This document shows positions 11,132 to 23,384 of a stretch of 64,000 bases of DNA, piece by piece. Source of the DNA: Isoetes taiwanensis (Eukaryota > Streptophyta > Lycopodiopsida > Isoetales > Isoetaceae); contig JAJEKV010000044.1 of the NCBI GenBank assembly GCA_021234155.1, positions 10,328,777 through 10,392,776 on the forward strand, written 5' to 3'. The stretch's first letter is position 1; each line of letters starts with the position of its first letter. The notes beneath the pieces were generated by a model. It was not told where the DNA came from and made no database searches. It worked only from the letters and a program-made list of their open reading frames with translations. Both the position numbers and the translations under genes were made by a program.

Positions 11132-11924
11132 GTAATAAACGGGAGGTTGAAATTACTGTTATATTAGGCTTCTTTTATAACCTGTAATATTCTCCGACAT
11201 TGGCGGAGCGGCGCCGCTAAGCTCTCCCCTGAAAACCCTGTTTTCATTATTGCTGCGCCTGAGTTGCAGCTCTTGGGTATGACGATTCGGCGCCCTGCTT
11301 TCTCAACGATCCGGCCCTGCTTTCTCACGATTCTGGCCCTGCTTTCTCACGATCCGGCCCTGCTTCAGTTTTTAGGTTCATCTGCAGAAGATGCTGGACC
11401 TGCAGAAGATGTTTTAGGTTCATCTGCAGAAGATGCAGAAGATGCTCCTGGCTTCCTTGCACTTTAGTTCAAGCTCCAGCAACCGGTTTGAAGGTCGCCG
11501 AAATTGGCTATGCCGTCCAAAACAGGGGGCATCATGCTCTGGGGCAGAGATTGAAGATATATTCGCTTGCCATTGCAATGCCATGCTTTGAATATCAAAG
11601 TGAGCCATCTTTTTGCCATTTCTGATGCTATTTGCATGCTTTAATCCAACAAATGGACTGTAATATAGGTTTGCTTCTTCTGTCTCTGTTTGCTTTTGAA
11701 GCTTTTCTTTAAGATCCATGAGTCTTGTGGTCTTCTTTTCATGTAAAGGGCGGAGTATTTATATTACAACATGGTTTCTGGCTTAAATCCGGCAGACAGT
11801 TCATAGCCATAGATGTCTAGGTTTAATTTCAAGGCGAAAGCATTCAAAGAAAGAATGCGCCATAGCTGTATCCAGTCTCCGCCATAGCCATTCATGGACG
11901 TAATTTCAACCTCCCGTCTATTAC
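11132..11924. mobile_element. putative 0.8-kb element with 25-bp terminal inverted repeats
   Basis: The 25-mer at 11,132-11,156 is the reverse complement of 11,900-11,924 with one mismatch (24/25). The interior has no recognisable gene but contains small direct repeats of GCAGAAGATG near 11,385-11,445. No convincing target-site duplication is visible, so this could be a chance pair or a degraded element. Confidence 0.35.
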
Positions 11925-11928
11925 GCAC

Positions 11929-12071
11929 GGGAAAATACCCCTCGGGTTTTTAGGGGGCAATACGCTTTCGGCCGGGCCTGTGATGTGGCGGACACACTCA
12001 GCGGCTCCGCCCGCTCGTGCGCCGCCACGGGCGCCGCCCGCCTCGCGGAAAACCCTCGGGGGGTATTTTCC
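11929..12071. repeat. 143-bp inverted-repeat insert over the F-box start
   Basis: GGGAAAATACCCC.TCGGGTTTT at 11,929-11,951 faces its near reverse complement at 12,048-12,071, enclosing a very GC-rich core. It looks like a small foldback or MITE. The right arm and half of the core are in frame with the downstream F-box gene. Confidence 0.6.
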
Positions 12072-13635
12072 CTTATACTTACAAAATGGCAGATCTACAA
12101 ACGCTTGAAAGGGATTACCAAGCGTGTTTCTGCAACAATTAAATGGGACTTGCTTCCGGCGGAAGTTGGAATTCGCATTTTAGCGTTTCTACAGGTCAGG
12201 GATCTTGTTAGGTTTTGTTCAGTATGCAAAAATTGGAGAGATATAATTTTGTTTTCCCAGTACTTTAAGGAGCTTCATTCCAGGCTTTGTCCTCCGCAGA
12301 AATGTATAGTGTGCTTTCCAGAGTATGAACCTGGAGAGAAGCCTCATTTATCACATTCTTGCATTGAATATTTTTATGTTTCTGGAACCACACTTTTGGG
12401 TTTGCATCACCCAGGGCTTGTCTTTGCTAATGATGGAGGTTTTCTTTGCATGTCTAGAATGCAAGATGGAAATCTTACATATGAGGTTGGAAATCCATTA
12501 CTTAATTCATGGAAGACTATACCTAGCCCTTCCGATGATTTGGTTCCAACAGACATGATTGTAGATAAGTCGTCAGGCGCTTATATGATTTTGGCATTAG
12601 GATCAAAATCCGATTATGCAGAGGTATATGATTCAAGGAAGAATCAATGGAGGAAGGGAGGGACAGTGGACTGTAGTGGTGTTCCTCACAATGAACTTAT
12701 CGGCACTTCTAGTATCTTTTTCAGCTTCGATGACGAAGATAAAGTGGCGATTTATGATTATGTGCAAGATCGTTCTAGTTGGGTGAATTTTGATTATCCA
12801 AACGAATCTTATGAATTTGGGAACTACACATGTTTCGTCTCCAAATGTAAAGATAGAATGATACTAGTTGGCCTTGCCCAAAGGGAGCCAAAAATTGAAC
12901 TTTGGAGTGGAAGTACATTGAATGGTACGTTGAAGTGGACATTGATGACTGAACTTGATGCAGCAGCATTGAAACAGTTGATTGTTAAGACAAATCCATA
13001 CAAAAGAGAGAATGAATACATTTGGGTACTAAACTATTTCCCTGAGGAATGGTATCCAAAGGTTGCACTGGGCGAACATGATAGCATTCTCATTGGCATA
13101 GCAGGGGCAGAGAAGTATGAAGAGGATGAAACTTTGTTGCTGGAATATGACCTGGCTAAATGTCTTTGGAAACCAATCAAAATTCCAGATACTCTTTATT
13201 ACTTCCCTGACAATTCATCAAAAGAGGTAAGATTAATGTTTCCTTATCCCACATTGTTTTTACCTTAACTTCATGTGTATCTTGGAGGGTTAGGATTTTA
13301 TATTTTTGTATGGTTCGATCTTTTATTTGAATCGGCATTTGAAAGCTTAAGATTGTAATACCAATGAAAGGTGAAACATCTGATTAATGTAGGATTGCAG
13401 GCTATAAGAAGTTTAATTCTGTGGAGAATGGACTATGCATATGTAATTAGAATACAGAGACCGTAGTTGCCTTATTTATGCAGTGTTTAATTTGATGCCC
13501 TGGCCTTTGCATATGCTTGTTTTTTGTTTATGGATTATGAGCGTTCAGGTTCAGCTCTTTCGGGCACCTGTATATTACAGATTTGTTTCTATTATCTTGA
13601 TTTTAAGCTATCCGTATGCTGTTGACACTCTTTGA
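11985..13635 (+). CDS. F-box protein, two exons
   Basis: F-box proteins are the substrate-receptor subunits of SCF ubiquitin ligases. Residues 54-88 (from WDLLPAEVGI to NWRDII) form the F-box. About 330 residues of beta-rich sequence follow, as in plant F-box/kelch or F-box-associated proteins. The unspliced frame ends at 13,268, but a strong donor (AAAGAG, then GTAAGA) lies at 13,226/13,227. An acceptor at 13,548 would add an in-frame exon 13,549-13,635 starting VQLFRAPVYYRF, giving CDS join(11985..13226,13549..13635), about 442 aa. The N-terminal 38 residues are GC-rich and come largely from an inverted-repeat insert, so the native start is uncertain; an upstream exon is possible. Substrate cannot be inferred. 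Confidence 0.75.
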
Positions 13636-14585
13636 CATGAGGTTCATGAGTATTATGTGATAGCATTGTTGAAGGGGCTGGTGGACGGGGCAAAGCTCCA
13701 AAGCAATGGCTTTTGAATGATCATTTCTGCACATATTCTTACTTGGAAAGAAAGCAATTGCAAGCTTTACTGGAATAGTAACAACTGCCCGCGAAAACAA
13801 TGTTTTGAGTCATCTATTCCACTGCTGGTAGAATGCTCTACGAATTATAGGGAAGTGAATGGAGTACCGCCATTTAGTAGTTAAAAAAGTTTATATTTTT
13901 GAGAGAGGTTCTAAATTGTGTGGTCACAGAGTTTTTAGATCATAGTCAATTGGCAGCTGTCGAATTGAACCATCACTAGTAGTTACTTGCATTGCAATCA
14001 TTTCGGACACTTGATTATGAAGCCTCAAGTTTGGAGAGCAAACCAAGAAGTGCTCAGGAGGGACAGCAAGCTTTTAATCTGGCACATGTATAGTGGAAGA
14101 TTCACATGCACAGGAGGGCAAAACCGCCAGCTGCAAAAGGACGTGACATCTTGTGCAGCACTGCAGATTTTGAAGCAGCCCCGCGTATACCCATCAACGG
14201 AAGTGTTGCAGCTAGAGTCCTACTGCACTCATGGTCACGCCCACATCCCTTGCTGCTGCAAATTTAGGAACCCATGTACCCAGTTACTGGTTTCTGAGAC
14301 TACCATTCCCATTGCACCTGTGATGATGAAAGAAATCAAATCAGGAAGAAGACAAACGAAATGAGGAAGAGGACAAAGGAAATCTTGCTACAGGACAAAC
14401 TCAGTTCTGATTTAGGGTATTCAGAAGCTTCCGAATCCATCTGAGTTGGAGTTCCAGGCCGGTGCCATATGAGCAAAATCCAGCTCCAGTTGCGAAATGG
14501 GAACGCTACTTCTGTGCCTGTAAATTGCAAGTTGTCATAGTTATGGGTCTATATCGGGTATAATGGGGATGCACCCTAGGGGAAT
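13636..14585. other. downstream of the F-box gene, nothing recognised
   Basis: AT-rich sequence, possibly 3' UTR at its left side. A 125-codon + strand frame (13,987-14,364) shows no known motif. Confidence 0.4.
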
Positions 14586-14932
14586 GTGGGCTTACCCTGC
14601 GTTCTCAGGAAACAATGCTGACGCACAAACCCAGGAGGCGTGGTGCGAAGCGCGTCGGCATGATTGACCCGGTGGGAATGCAGGGTAAGCCCACACTTCT
14701 GTTACGTCAAGGTAAGTGGATCAGCATTCCGTCATTTTCTTGATTCATTCTTCTCAAGAATGGCAAATGGGTTCAGCAAACCTGTAGAATCCGGTTAGAG
14801 GCTTACCTTGACGTCGTAGAACGGAATGGGGTCAGCCATTCTTGCTTCCCCGACTGCGGAATCGGTTACGCCTACGCGGCTCGATTCTCGCAGTCGTGGG
14901 AAGCAAGAATGGCTTCCCCCATTCCGTTCTAC
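14586..14932. repeat. three consecutive hairpins
   Basis: Hairpin A pairs GTGGGCTTACCCTGC (14,586-14,600) with 14,680-14,694. Hairpin B pairs ACGTCAAGGTAAG (14,704-14,716) with 14,802-14,814. Hairpin C pairs about 42 nt (14,817-14,858) with 14,890-14,932, nearly perfect, with a loop of about 30 nt. The arms are perfect or nearly so and do not overlap. Hairpin C has the size of a plant microRNA precursor; alternatively the block is a compound foldback element. Confidence 0.75.
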
Positions 14933-16428
14933 ATCGCAAGATGCAACATTCTTGTATACGAGGAAGCAAAAGCAAGGTGTTGTGGTTAGAAAAAGAATGA
15001 ACGTCAGAATGTAAACTAACGCAGAATGAGCGGAATGTAAAGTGCAATTCAGGGCTAGTTTTCCTTTGGCCCCTAATGGTTTTTACCACATTTCCTCCTA
15101 CCAAATTGGCATTTAAAACTGCCATGTGGCAGTAGCGGATTGGCTCATAGGGCATAATTCAGTCTAGCCTTTAAAGGAAGCAATTTCCTTTGTTTCTAGC
15201 AAAACTAGAAAGCCTCTGATTGTAAACTGATCATGGAGTAGCAGATTTATACTTTAATTGGGAATGCTAAGGCAATTATCAGCATTCTATACCTATCAAT
15301 AAGATGGGGTTGATGGAAAGAAGATTACACACCCTTTTTAATTCGACTGGAAACACCTTTTGGTTGAGCCGAGCCACGCTCTTTTTTGTGTGTTCATTTG
15401 CAAGTATACACATTGTTCTATTGGCATAAACTTTATGTTTTTAGTAGTGATGGTAGGGGGTTATCTCATGTTTTAGATCTCATGGATGAAGTAAAAAGAG
15501 AAACACAAGAGTACTAATTGCAATCTAAAGCCACAAAAAAACTCTCTAATCTCTATTGCTTTTCATAGTCCTTGTCATGAGTTTTCTCTTTGATGTGTGG
15601 TTCATTGGTTCATGTTTGCTCAAATCTCCACATTCCTACTCTAGCTTTTGAACTTGTTTTTCGTGCAAAATCTAGAAAGAGTTGTTACTACATTGGATCA
15701 GGTCGTCAATAACTTTTGATATATAAGGACAATTATGTGATTCCATCATTTATCCATAGTTGGCTCTATCACTATTAGACATGATATGCACTGGCACTTG
15801 GATAGATTATGCATCATTTAAGGGAAGACAAATTGGCTTGTAGCAAAGAGGACCTATATCTTATATTGGGCATCTGTCATCTAGTTGTGGTAGTGAACAT
15901 AAATCAAAACAAAGAATTCACTTGATAGACATATAAGTTTGTTATTCCTGAATGTGTTTAGATACATTGGAGCATGATTATGAAAAGTAATCCTCAAAGG
16001 ATGGTTCACTTTATTTCAATCCTACATATTTTAAACGAGGTGCACCCTGGACTATCGCAGTCCTCGGATCTATCCATCTTACGATCTAGATTGTATGTTG
16101 TGTTCTCTGGGTGCCTCGTGTTTTGATTACGTTCATTTATGACTGAGGGCGCCTATGATTTTAAAATATAAAATACAGGTTTGCCGAAAATTTTGGAATA
16201 TGAAATACTGGGACTCATCTCTATACGAGTTCGCCTAAGGTTTTAGATTTTAAGATACAGAGACTCGAACCTCCACCAAAATAATGCAATATTCCCATAA
16301 AAATGTTTAAACCAAAGCAACCAGCCGGTAACTAATTATTGGCTCCATTCTGATAAATTAGAAATCCACAAGCATTGGCAACTGGGCGATCTGAGTACTT
16401 TGAGCCATCTCTATAGAAGCAAATATCT
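14933..16428. other. intergenic, no recognisable gene
   Basis: No long frame, repeat or RNA gene recognised. Confidence 0.4.
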
Positions 16429-16510
16429 CTCCTCCTCCTCCTCCTCCTCCTCCTCCTCCTCCTCCTCCTCCTCCTCCTCCTCCTCCTCCTCCTCCTCCTC
16501 CTCCTCCTCT
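16429..16510. repeat. (CTC)n microsatellite
   Basis: About 27 uninterrupted CTC triplets. The poly-Arg and poly-Glu frames across it are artefacts. Confidence 0.95.
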
Positions 16511-19130
16511 CTCTCCTCCTCACAATACACTAGACACATAGAAACTATCCACGGATAGATAAGGTGCCCCTTCTGATGTTGGCTTGATACAATCAAAATT
16601 CTTAACTTTCCCACAAGCTACAAGGGCTTATTCTCTAATAAGACGATGCATTAGCTTTCAAGGCTTATATATGTTCTATTTAAGTTCCAAAAATCTCCAA
16701 TATGCCATGCTCCAACAGTTTTTGGCAAAGTAAGAACCAGTAGTAGTACTTGCAGCATGCTTGCAAGAATACTGGTATTTTACGACCCCCAAGGATTCCT
16801 ACTACTACCGCCTATAACTTCTTTGATTCAACTTAGAGAATAGAGAATTCAAAATCCAATGTTAATCCCATTGTCCATAGTTCCCAGAAGAATCAAGAAC
16901 CTTTGCGATACCGATTGATATGGATTGAGGAAACTAGGGCATTTTGAAGATCTTGCAACAATATTTTAATAGAGGAACTAGCGAAGAACAAGACCACTAA
17001 ATCGTATTTCAACAAAGATATGAAAGCACGATTAACACCCAACCGGTTCCATTGGACTATGACAAATCCACAACAACGATAATACTGGCTCTATGTACTG
17101 CCTCATCGGTTAAATTTAATGTATTTAAGGCTGCTATGGATTTTACATAATTTTCAATAGTTTTAATTTCTTTAAGACGCATCTTAACCATATCTTAACA
17201 TTTAGAATCTTCAATGCTTTAGATCCTTAAATGTTACGCGTCTGATGCATCTCTCTTAAGATGCTTTTGAACTTAGGCTTTCTATGTTCTCTCTTATATT
17301 GGGATCCCATAGACCTTTTGGTCTACGCGAACAATAATATTAATTCAAACAATTCAATTTTATTTAATTCTTAGCATTCCTTCTTATGCTAACTATGGTA
17401 ATTGCGTGCACATACCTCTACAAATAAATGTTTAGCTAGAAAGTAGCTATAGTCCAACGTGTATTTTGTAAACTCCAAACACAAAATCAACAAACCCATA
17501 TCTTAAGATTCTTAATCAAGGCTTCCGTATTTTGGCCAATATCATTGGCTCTTGTTCTCTCCTTGCATCGCATCTTATTTTCTTGCCTCAACATATTGTT
17601 AGGTTGCATCTTTCCTTCTTGCCCACTAGCTAAATCGGATTTTGAGACGTTTTCGCTTCCTCTTGCACCCTATCTGCACAACTCCACATAAACGAGGGTG
17701 TGCCCACTCACTTGCTCACCACATTGTTTTGTTATTTTTTTGTTGAACTAGGGGAGGGTGCCCACTATCAGCGCAATGCCCAGCTACTACGCGGCTCAAT
17801 TCCGCACTCTTGCCCACTGATCCCGCAGCCCTATTCCCCTGTATTGAGCATACCTTCCCCTTCAACTGTGTGTAACTTTCTCCACCAATGCCGGATTGAT
17901 ACGTGGATTGGTGCATCTGAAAGCTCTCTTCAAAAGCTTTCTTTTCATATGCGTTGGCACTGCAGTCTCCTCGGGAATCCTCAAAAACAATTGATGGCTA
18001 CTTGGTGCGCAGTGGATGGGCAATTGGTACGGGGAGATGGCAGGCAACCTACCCTACTTTCAAGGCTCGTAGCTTCTTCTCAGGAACTCCAAATCTGAAA
18101 ATTTTTTCAGCGATAGATAGGCGAGCTCGTCCTCTTTCTAATGATGTCTATTTGTCCAAAATTGATGCAGGAATCTAGAGTTATGAAGGTTCTAAGACTA
18201 ACTGCGGCATATATAGGCACCCTCCCCTATCTTATTGTTCCTTGCTATCTTATTGGCTTACCGGGCAACCAATAGTTTTAATTCCGAATGATCCCTTCGC
18301 AAGCTTTATGTGCTGCATTTTTATGATTGTCAACTTAATCTTCTATAATGTAAAAGAAATTGGGAAGCCTTGATAAGAATAAAAAATAAAACAAATAAAT
18401 AAGAATAGAAAATAAATAAACAAATAAATCTTTTCATTTGTAAGATACATAAAAAAGGATTAGCCATTATGGAAGGGACAGATCTTGTTTTGAATTTGCC
18501 CAAATGCAAAATCTTGTTCAATGTGCATTGCCCAAATGCAAGGAAAGCACATGCAAGTCTTTCCTTTGAAAAGGGTTAAGAATTGGATGGCATTTTTTGC
18601 ATTTGTTTATGCATACAAGATAGAATTTTTAGTTTAAGAGGCTAAGTTTGATCTCCAAAGACAGCTACAACATAATTGGTGCCTATCATAGCAGCATTGC
18701 TTAGGAAATATGTTGAAACTGCAACTCATTTCAGCAAACATCCAGTAGTTTAGCTTTTTGCTTGTGGTCGACAATCTTAACCCAAATTATTGCCCCAGAC
18801 ATTCAGGGCAATGTTTTTGAATAAAAGTGAATCCATTACTTGCTGTAACAACCAAATTAGTCCTATGTTTTGCAGAAAATTTGCAACACATAATAATCGC
18901 AGCCATATCCGAGTAAAAGGGAACAGAAAAAAAAAAACAGGCTACACACAGAAAGAAAACTTATGCTAAACGTGCTCATATCCCTTCAAATGGGGAGCAG
19001 CCATAGCACAATAGAAAGAACTTTTTTACAACGGATGTGCAAGAGATTGACTATACACTCTTGCTAAGACTACAAAAGAATGTTGTTCAGTTAGTGATAT
19101 GTACATGCAGTGAGCATTTAAACCCTATCA
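16511..19130. other. intergenic, no recognisable gene
   Basis: A 132-codon + strand frame at 17,700-18,098 and smaller ones overlap frames on the other strand and carry no known motif. The right part lies downstream of DCP2 and may include its 3' UTR. Confidence 0.4.
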
Positions 19131-20922
19131 TCAAGTACCATCCAAACACTTCAGAATCTCGGTTAAATCAAAAGTGAAATTTCGAAAGCTTTTCCCTGGA
19201 GAATTATTGAAGTCAAGTTGTATGGGATCGATTCTGGAACTCAAATCAGAAGGAGGAGGAAGTTGTGAACTTTTTGTTAAGGACACTCCCTGTGAAGTTG
19301 GTGTAGGACCTGTGTTGGCTTTCCACACAGTTACGCCTGATGTAGGCACGATTTTAGATACAATCTGCACAGAAAATTTGTGACCTTTTCTAAAAGGAAG
19401 ATTTACCTCTTATTCCAGTTTCAGGCGGTGGACAATGGGAAACAATCCATAATCTAAGTGGCCTGAAAAGGAACAGAAACACATTTCTTAAAGAATCAAC
19501 TAGCAAGGAAGCAACCAAAAACAGTAAATACATACCCAATAAATGGGCGAACCATATAATACTTTAAACCAGTGGTCCCACGGTTATGTGGGGTGTCGTT
19601 TTCATTAGAAGGTAGGTCTGATATTCTGTGCCAACCTATTTCCTGCGTTACATGAAACCAATTTAGCCTTTGGATATGGTGCAATGCACAACAGATTTTT
19701 AACATACACTTATTTCTTTCTTGGTTTGTGGTACAAAGTTTGTGGCATTGTTCACCCCTACAATGATATATAGGCGCATCCTTTGCTGGCCTACAAAAAC
19801 CTCCAGGTGATCTTCCACTTTCAACAGATTGGAAACGTCAAATCCAGTCTCCTCCCAGACCTTCACACCAGATTATATTATGAATAAATGCTTTATATGC
19901 CACAAATACACAATAAAAACCAGCACCATATTACTATCACATACCTCCCTAACAGCACATTTATGATCTTCTTCATCTTTATTTTTCTTGCCTCGAGGAA
20001 AACTCCAGCTAGCTCCTGCTTTCCAACCTTTAACCATCAAGCACTGAACCAAAAAAAGAGAACGACTTAGTAACATATTGACTAGTGATCCAAGTACTCA
20101 CAGCTGAGACTCTACCCTTTCATAACTTTCGTCCAAAATTATGGCACCAGTGACAGGAACACTTGTTTTATAGCTGGTAAAGTCCTTGTAGATGTTGTCG
20201 AGATGTCCACTGTAGGGGCGTAGATTCTTACAGCTGTTAAACACTACATACTTAAGGAGCGCTAATGATTGATCCAAACACTGGAAAAACTACTAGGAGA
20301 GAAAGGATACTTAAAGACATAAACTCTCTTAACGTGAGAGACTTCAGGCTCGCGTCTTGCTCAATAGTGTTGTCTTCATAAAACCAGTGAGCTTGTTCCA
20401 TCAAAAATAATATCCTCTCAAATGATTCAAGCTCTTCCACAGGAGCATTCAGCACGAAACGGCTGGAAATGAGGTACCAGGAAAAAAGAGAAGATTCCAT
20501 CAGCCTGAAATCCATATTTTAACTCACAATAAGACAGAATGCATGCCTAAAATGCACCAACATCCGACACAAGAAATTGTAGAAGCAAAAGAGGATCATT
20601 ATTACGGCCAAATCAGAAATTTAAACGCATTGATAAAGGAAATCTGACCTAAAACTGGAACACAGAATGCAGCCCAGGATGGAGGGAAGAAACCCTACAT
20701 TGACCCCAGAAAACTGATGATAATGATAAATTCACAATCTAAACTAAAGGAGACAAGCTTCTTTCATATAGATTTTGGAAGGGAAATCGAAAGGGAAAAC
20801 GCATAGGAAGAAAAGTGGTACCTGCAAAGATCATCGAGAGTTTCCTGTGAAGGAAGGAGGTAACGTTGAGGTTGCTGCTGCTGGGGCAAAGGGTCGCCGG
20901 AGTTTCTGTTCTGGCCCGCCAT
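19131..20922 (-). CDS. DCP2: mRNA-decapping enzyme DCP2 (Nudix hydrolase)
   Basis: DCP2 removes the 5' m7G cap from mRNA in cytoplasmic P-bodies, with DCP1 and VCS as partners in plants. Exons on the - strand: 20822-20922, 20311-20462, 20116-20243, 19945-20043, 19708-19860, 19536-19642, 19407-19462, 19131-19336. All introns are GT-AG and phases match, giving 1002 nt (333 aa). Landmarks: start MAGQNRNSGD; regulatory Box A with LDDLCSRFVLNAP and AHWFYEDN; the Nudix box spread over exons 4 and 5 (GKKNKDEEDHKCAVRE, then VWEETGF), with all G, R, E and EE residues kept; TKKEISEIGWHRI; Box B GLKYYMVRPF; and a C-terminal GKSFRNFTFDLTEILKC motif typical of plant DCP2. Length is close to Arabidopsis DCP2 (373 aa as I recall). 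No frame lesions, so it is likely functional. Confidence 0.93.
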
Positions 20923-21560
20923 GGCTAAATGGGCTGGTGTAGGTGCTACATCGAGCTTGGGAGAGTCCCCATTCGACCGGACTAGTGAAGAAATAGAGTG
21001 AAGGCCTTACCCTTCAACATGACACGACAAATTTTCAGGTAGAGAAATTTTTAAAAAATGTTATATTCCTTCCATTGTGAAAATGAGATTCGATTAAGGT
21101 TGATTGGCAAAAAGATTCCATTTTGGTTTTTTATTATTCTAGCAAAACTAGTGCATGTAGAGTTTGGTTTGTTGAATGCGCTCGGTACTCCAGAATTAGG
21201 GCGCTCCATTCATAATCGTATGTGATAGTGTGTTGGCAATCCATTCAGAATTGCAGCGCCCCATTCATTAGTTGCATAGATTATTTTGATCGTTGTGATG
21301 GTGTGTTGGCAGTCTTATAGCGCCAGCACACATGCTGTAGTTTGATCTTGTGTTTAGGATATGTGATTATGAATACATGACATGCTTGGATTGTCTACTA
21401 TTTTCTTTGCTAGGTCGGTTATCTACAGGATGTAAATGAAGATAGATAGGAAACGTGGTGAGGGCTACTTATCCAGGTAGGTTTTCACTTTTCATGCTCA
21501 ATGAAAATACTCATGTTCAAATCCTGAGGAGCAGTTCAATTTACTGGCTTTTGGTGATAC

Positions 21561-21594
<34 letters not shown>

Positions 21595-21674
21595 GCTTTT
21601 AGGTGTTTGGTGTAAAGTAAGGATATTTGACTTTAAATATATGGGAAGGTCATGGTTGTTAGATCTTTATGTAT
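20923..21674. other. DCP2 upstream region and Pack-MULE flank
   Basis: Presumed 5' UTR and promoter of DCP2. No obvious core promoter motif is recognised. A 29-bp T run lies at 21,563-21,591. Confidence 0.4.
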
Positions 21675-22064
21675 TTTATGAAAGGGAAAAACTACAAAAT
21701 ACCCTTATGTTTTGACGAATTTCATGACATGCCCCTCAGTTTAAATGAATTATTGAGATGCCCTTGGTCAACGTATATCTCTCTGTACAATTTTAAGTTT
21801 CACCTAATGCCCTCTAGTTTTTCGTATTTCATAGAATACCCTTCTGTAACAGATATTCATGGCACCTTTTTTTTATCAAAGATACCTATTTCTATTCTCG
21901 TTGCCTTAAAAGAAGGCAAGACACCAAATTAATTTCTGGTCTATTGATTTGCTCTCAGTCGTTCCTCTAGCAATTTGCAATGTTCCTCTTGTCGAAAGCA
22001 ATAATTCGATCCAATTTACAATAACAACTTATTGTAGTGAAATAAAATCAAGAAAGAGGACTTG

Positions 22065-22490
22065 TAAAATCCCCCTTAAACCCCCTTTGGTTTGGGTGCA
22101 TATTCACACGGGGGGTTACTCTAAGCAACGAGAGCTGTCGGACATGTATATTTGCCCTTTATTCCAAGATCTGGACCGTACATAGCAATCCTCGTTTGTG
22201 GGGTATGCATGTACAAGTTTTTATATACTGTATATTAAGGTTTGCAAAATACTATAAGGTTTGAGAGAATGTACTTAATGGTGTTAGTTTCGTACATGTA
22301 TTGTAAATTTCTTGGGGCTCTCGCTGCCCTACATAACCCCCGTGTGAATATGCACCCAAATCAAAGGGGCTTTAAGGGGGGTTTTAATTTAAATGTGTCA
22401 AATGCAATGGTTTGTGTTAATAATGTTAATGGTAGTTGTGTGTTAATGGTTTATGTTAACTAAAAAAAAATTTGGCCCCTTCGGGGCCTT
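22065..22490 (+). mobile_element. foldback element, copy 2 (5' truncated, core inverted)
   Basis: Same family as 3358-3826. The left repeat begins only at AAAATCCCCCTT, so the outer left arm is missing. The right arm and the A-run plus GGCCCCTTCGGGGCC hairpin (22,474-22,488) are kept. The core is the reverse complement of the copy 1 core, while the hairpin end stays on the right. Confidence 0.75.
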
Positions 22491-23280
22491 AAGGATGGTG
22501 TAGGGGTGCATGTAATATTGTGCATGGAGATTCCTTAGTGCATATGAATCATAATAGAAAATGGTAGTAGAGCTAAAAACAAGCCATTACATTCGAAGTC
22601 CTAATATTAAGTGTGACATAATACCATGATAGATAATAGACAAATGGTAACACATTTACAATGACAAGACGACCATCATGGAAATTTCTGTTTCTGTATA
22701 TTTTTTGCCTATAAAATGAACCACCCGGGAAGTCAAATCACAATAACTGATACCTACCTTCTTCAAGCTACATATTCCATATACTGTATACAATTGGTTA
22801 CCCAAGACAATATGTACTAAGGATACCGCTTGGAAAACAAAGCATCTTCATGGCTTTGATGGCTTTGCACATAAGCTTGTACTTCCCACAAGAAATGCTT
22901 CAGTCTCTTCCTGACATAAATATAGTTATTCACTTAATGAGAGCAGCAGTTGTAGAAGCCACCATTTTAAACACAGTTCTAACATTCTGTACAAATTTGC
23001 CAGTTAGACATAATCAGTCATACTCATTTCAGAATTGTGCAAGGCAAAGCCTAAACCACTCAAAAAACGTTTTCAGGTGCTTAAACCATATTCATAAATA
23101 TTATATTCATTAAGTATTGCATATGAAAATAGCTCTCCTATGTAGCCAAGGTTCTGAACCAATCGACCAAGAATGTAACTTAATAGCCCACAATCCGCTT
23201 CACATAAAGTTTTATATGTGAGAGCATGCAAATTAGAATGCAGCTTGCGATCTATACAGGACCCAAGAATGCAAACATCA
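22491..23280. other. Pack-MULE interior, nothing recognised
   Basis: No assigned gene. A - strand frame at 23,073-23,297 continues past the PPR fragment with no PPR motif. Confidence 0.35.
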
Positions 23281-23384
23281 TCCAACAAAAACATCATCCT
23301 CCAAATCCAATTTCATTAAATGGGCATGGATATGCTTCCCCAACTCTACTGCACCTTGTGTGGCACATACACTCAAGGTACTAA

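Noticed and set aside
16332-16614. Frames with long poly-Arg or poly-Glu runs
   Set aside because: Pure translation of the CTC microsatellite in different frames.
20252-20515. A separate 87-aa protein on the - strand
   Set aside because: It is DCP2 exon 2 read through into its introns.
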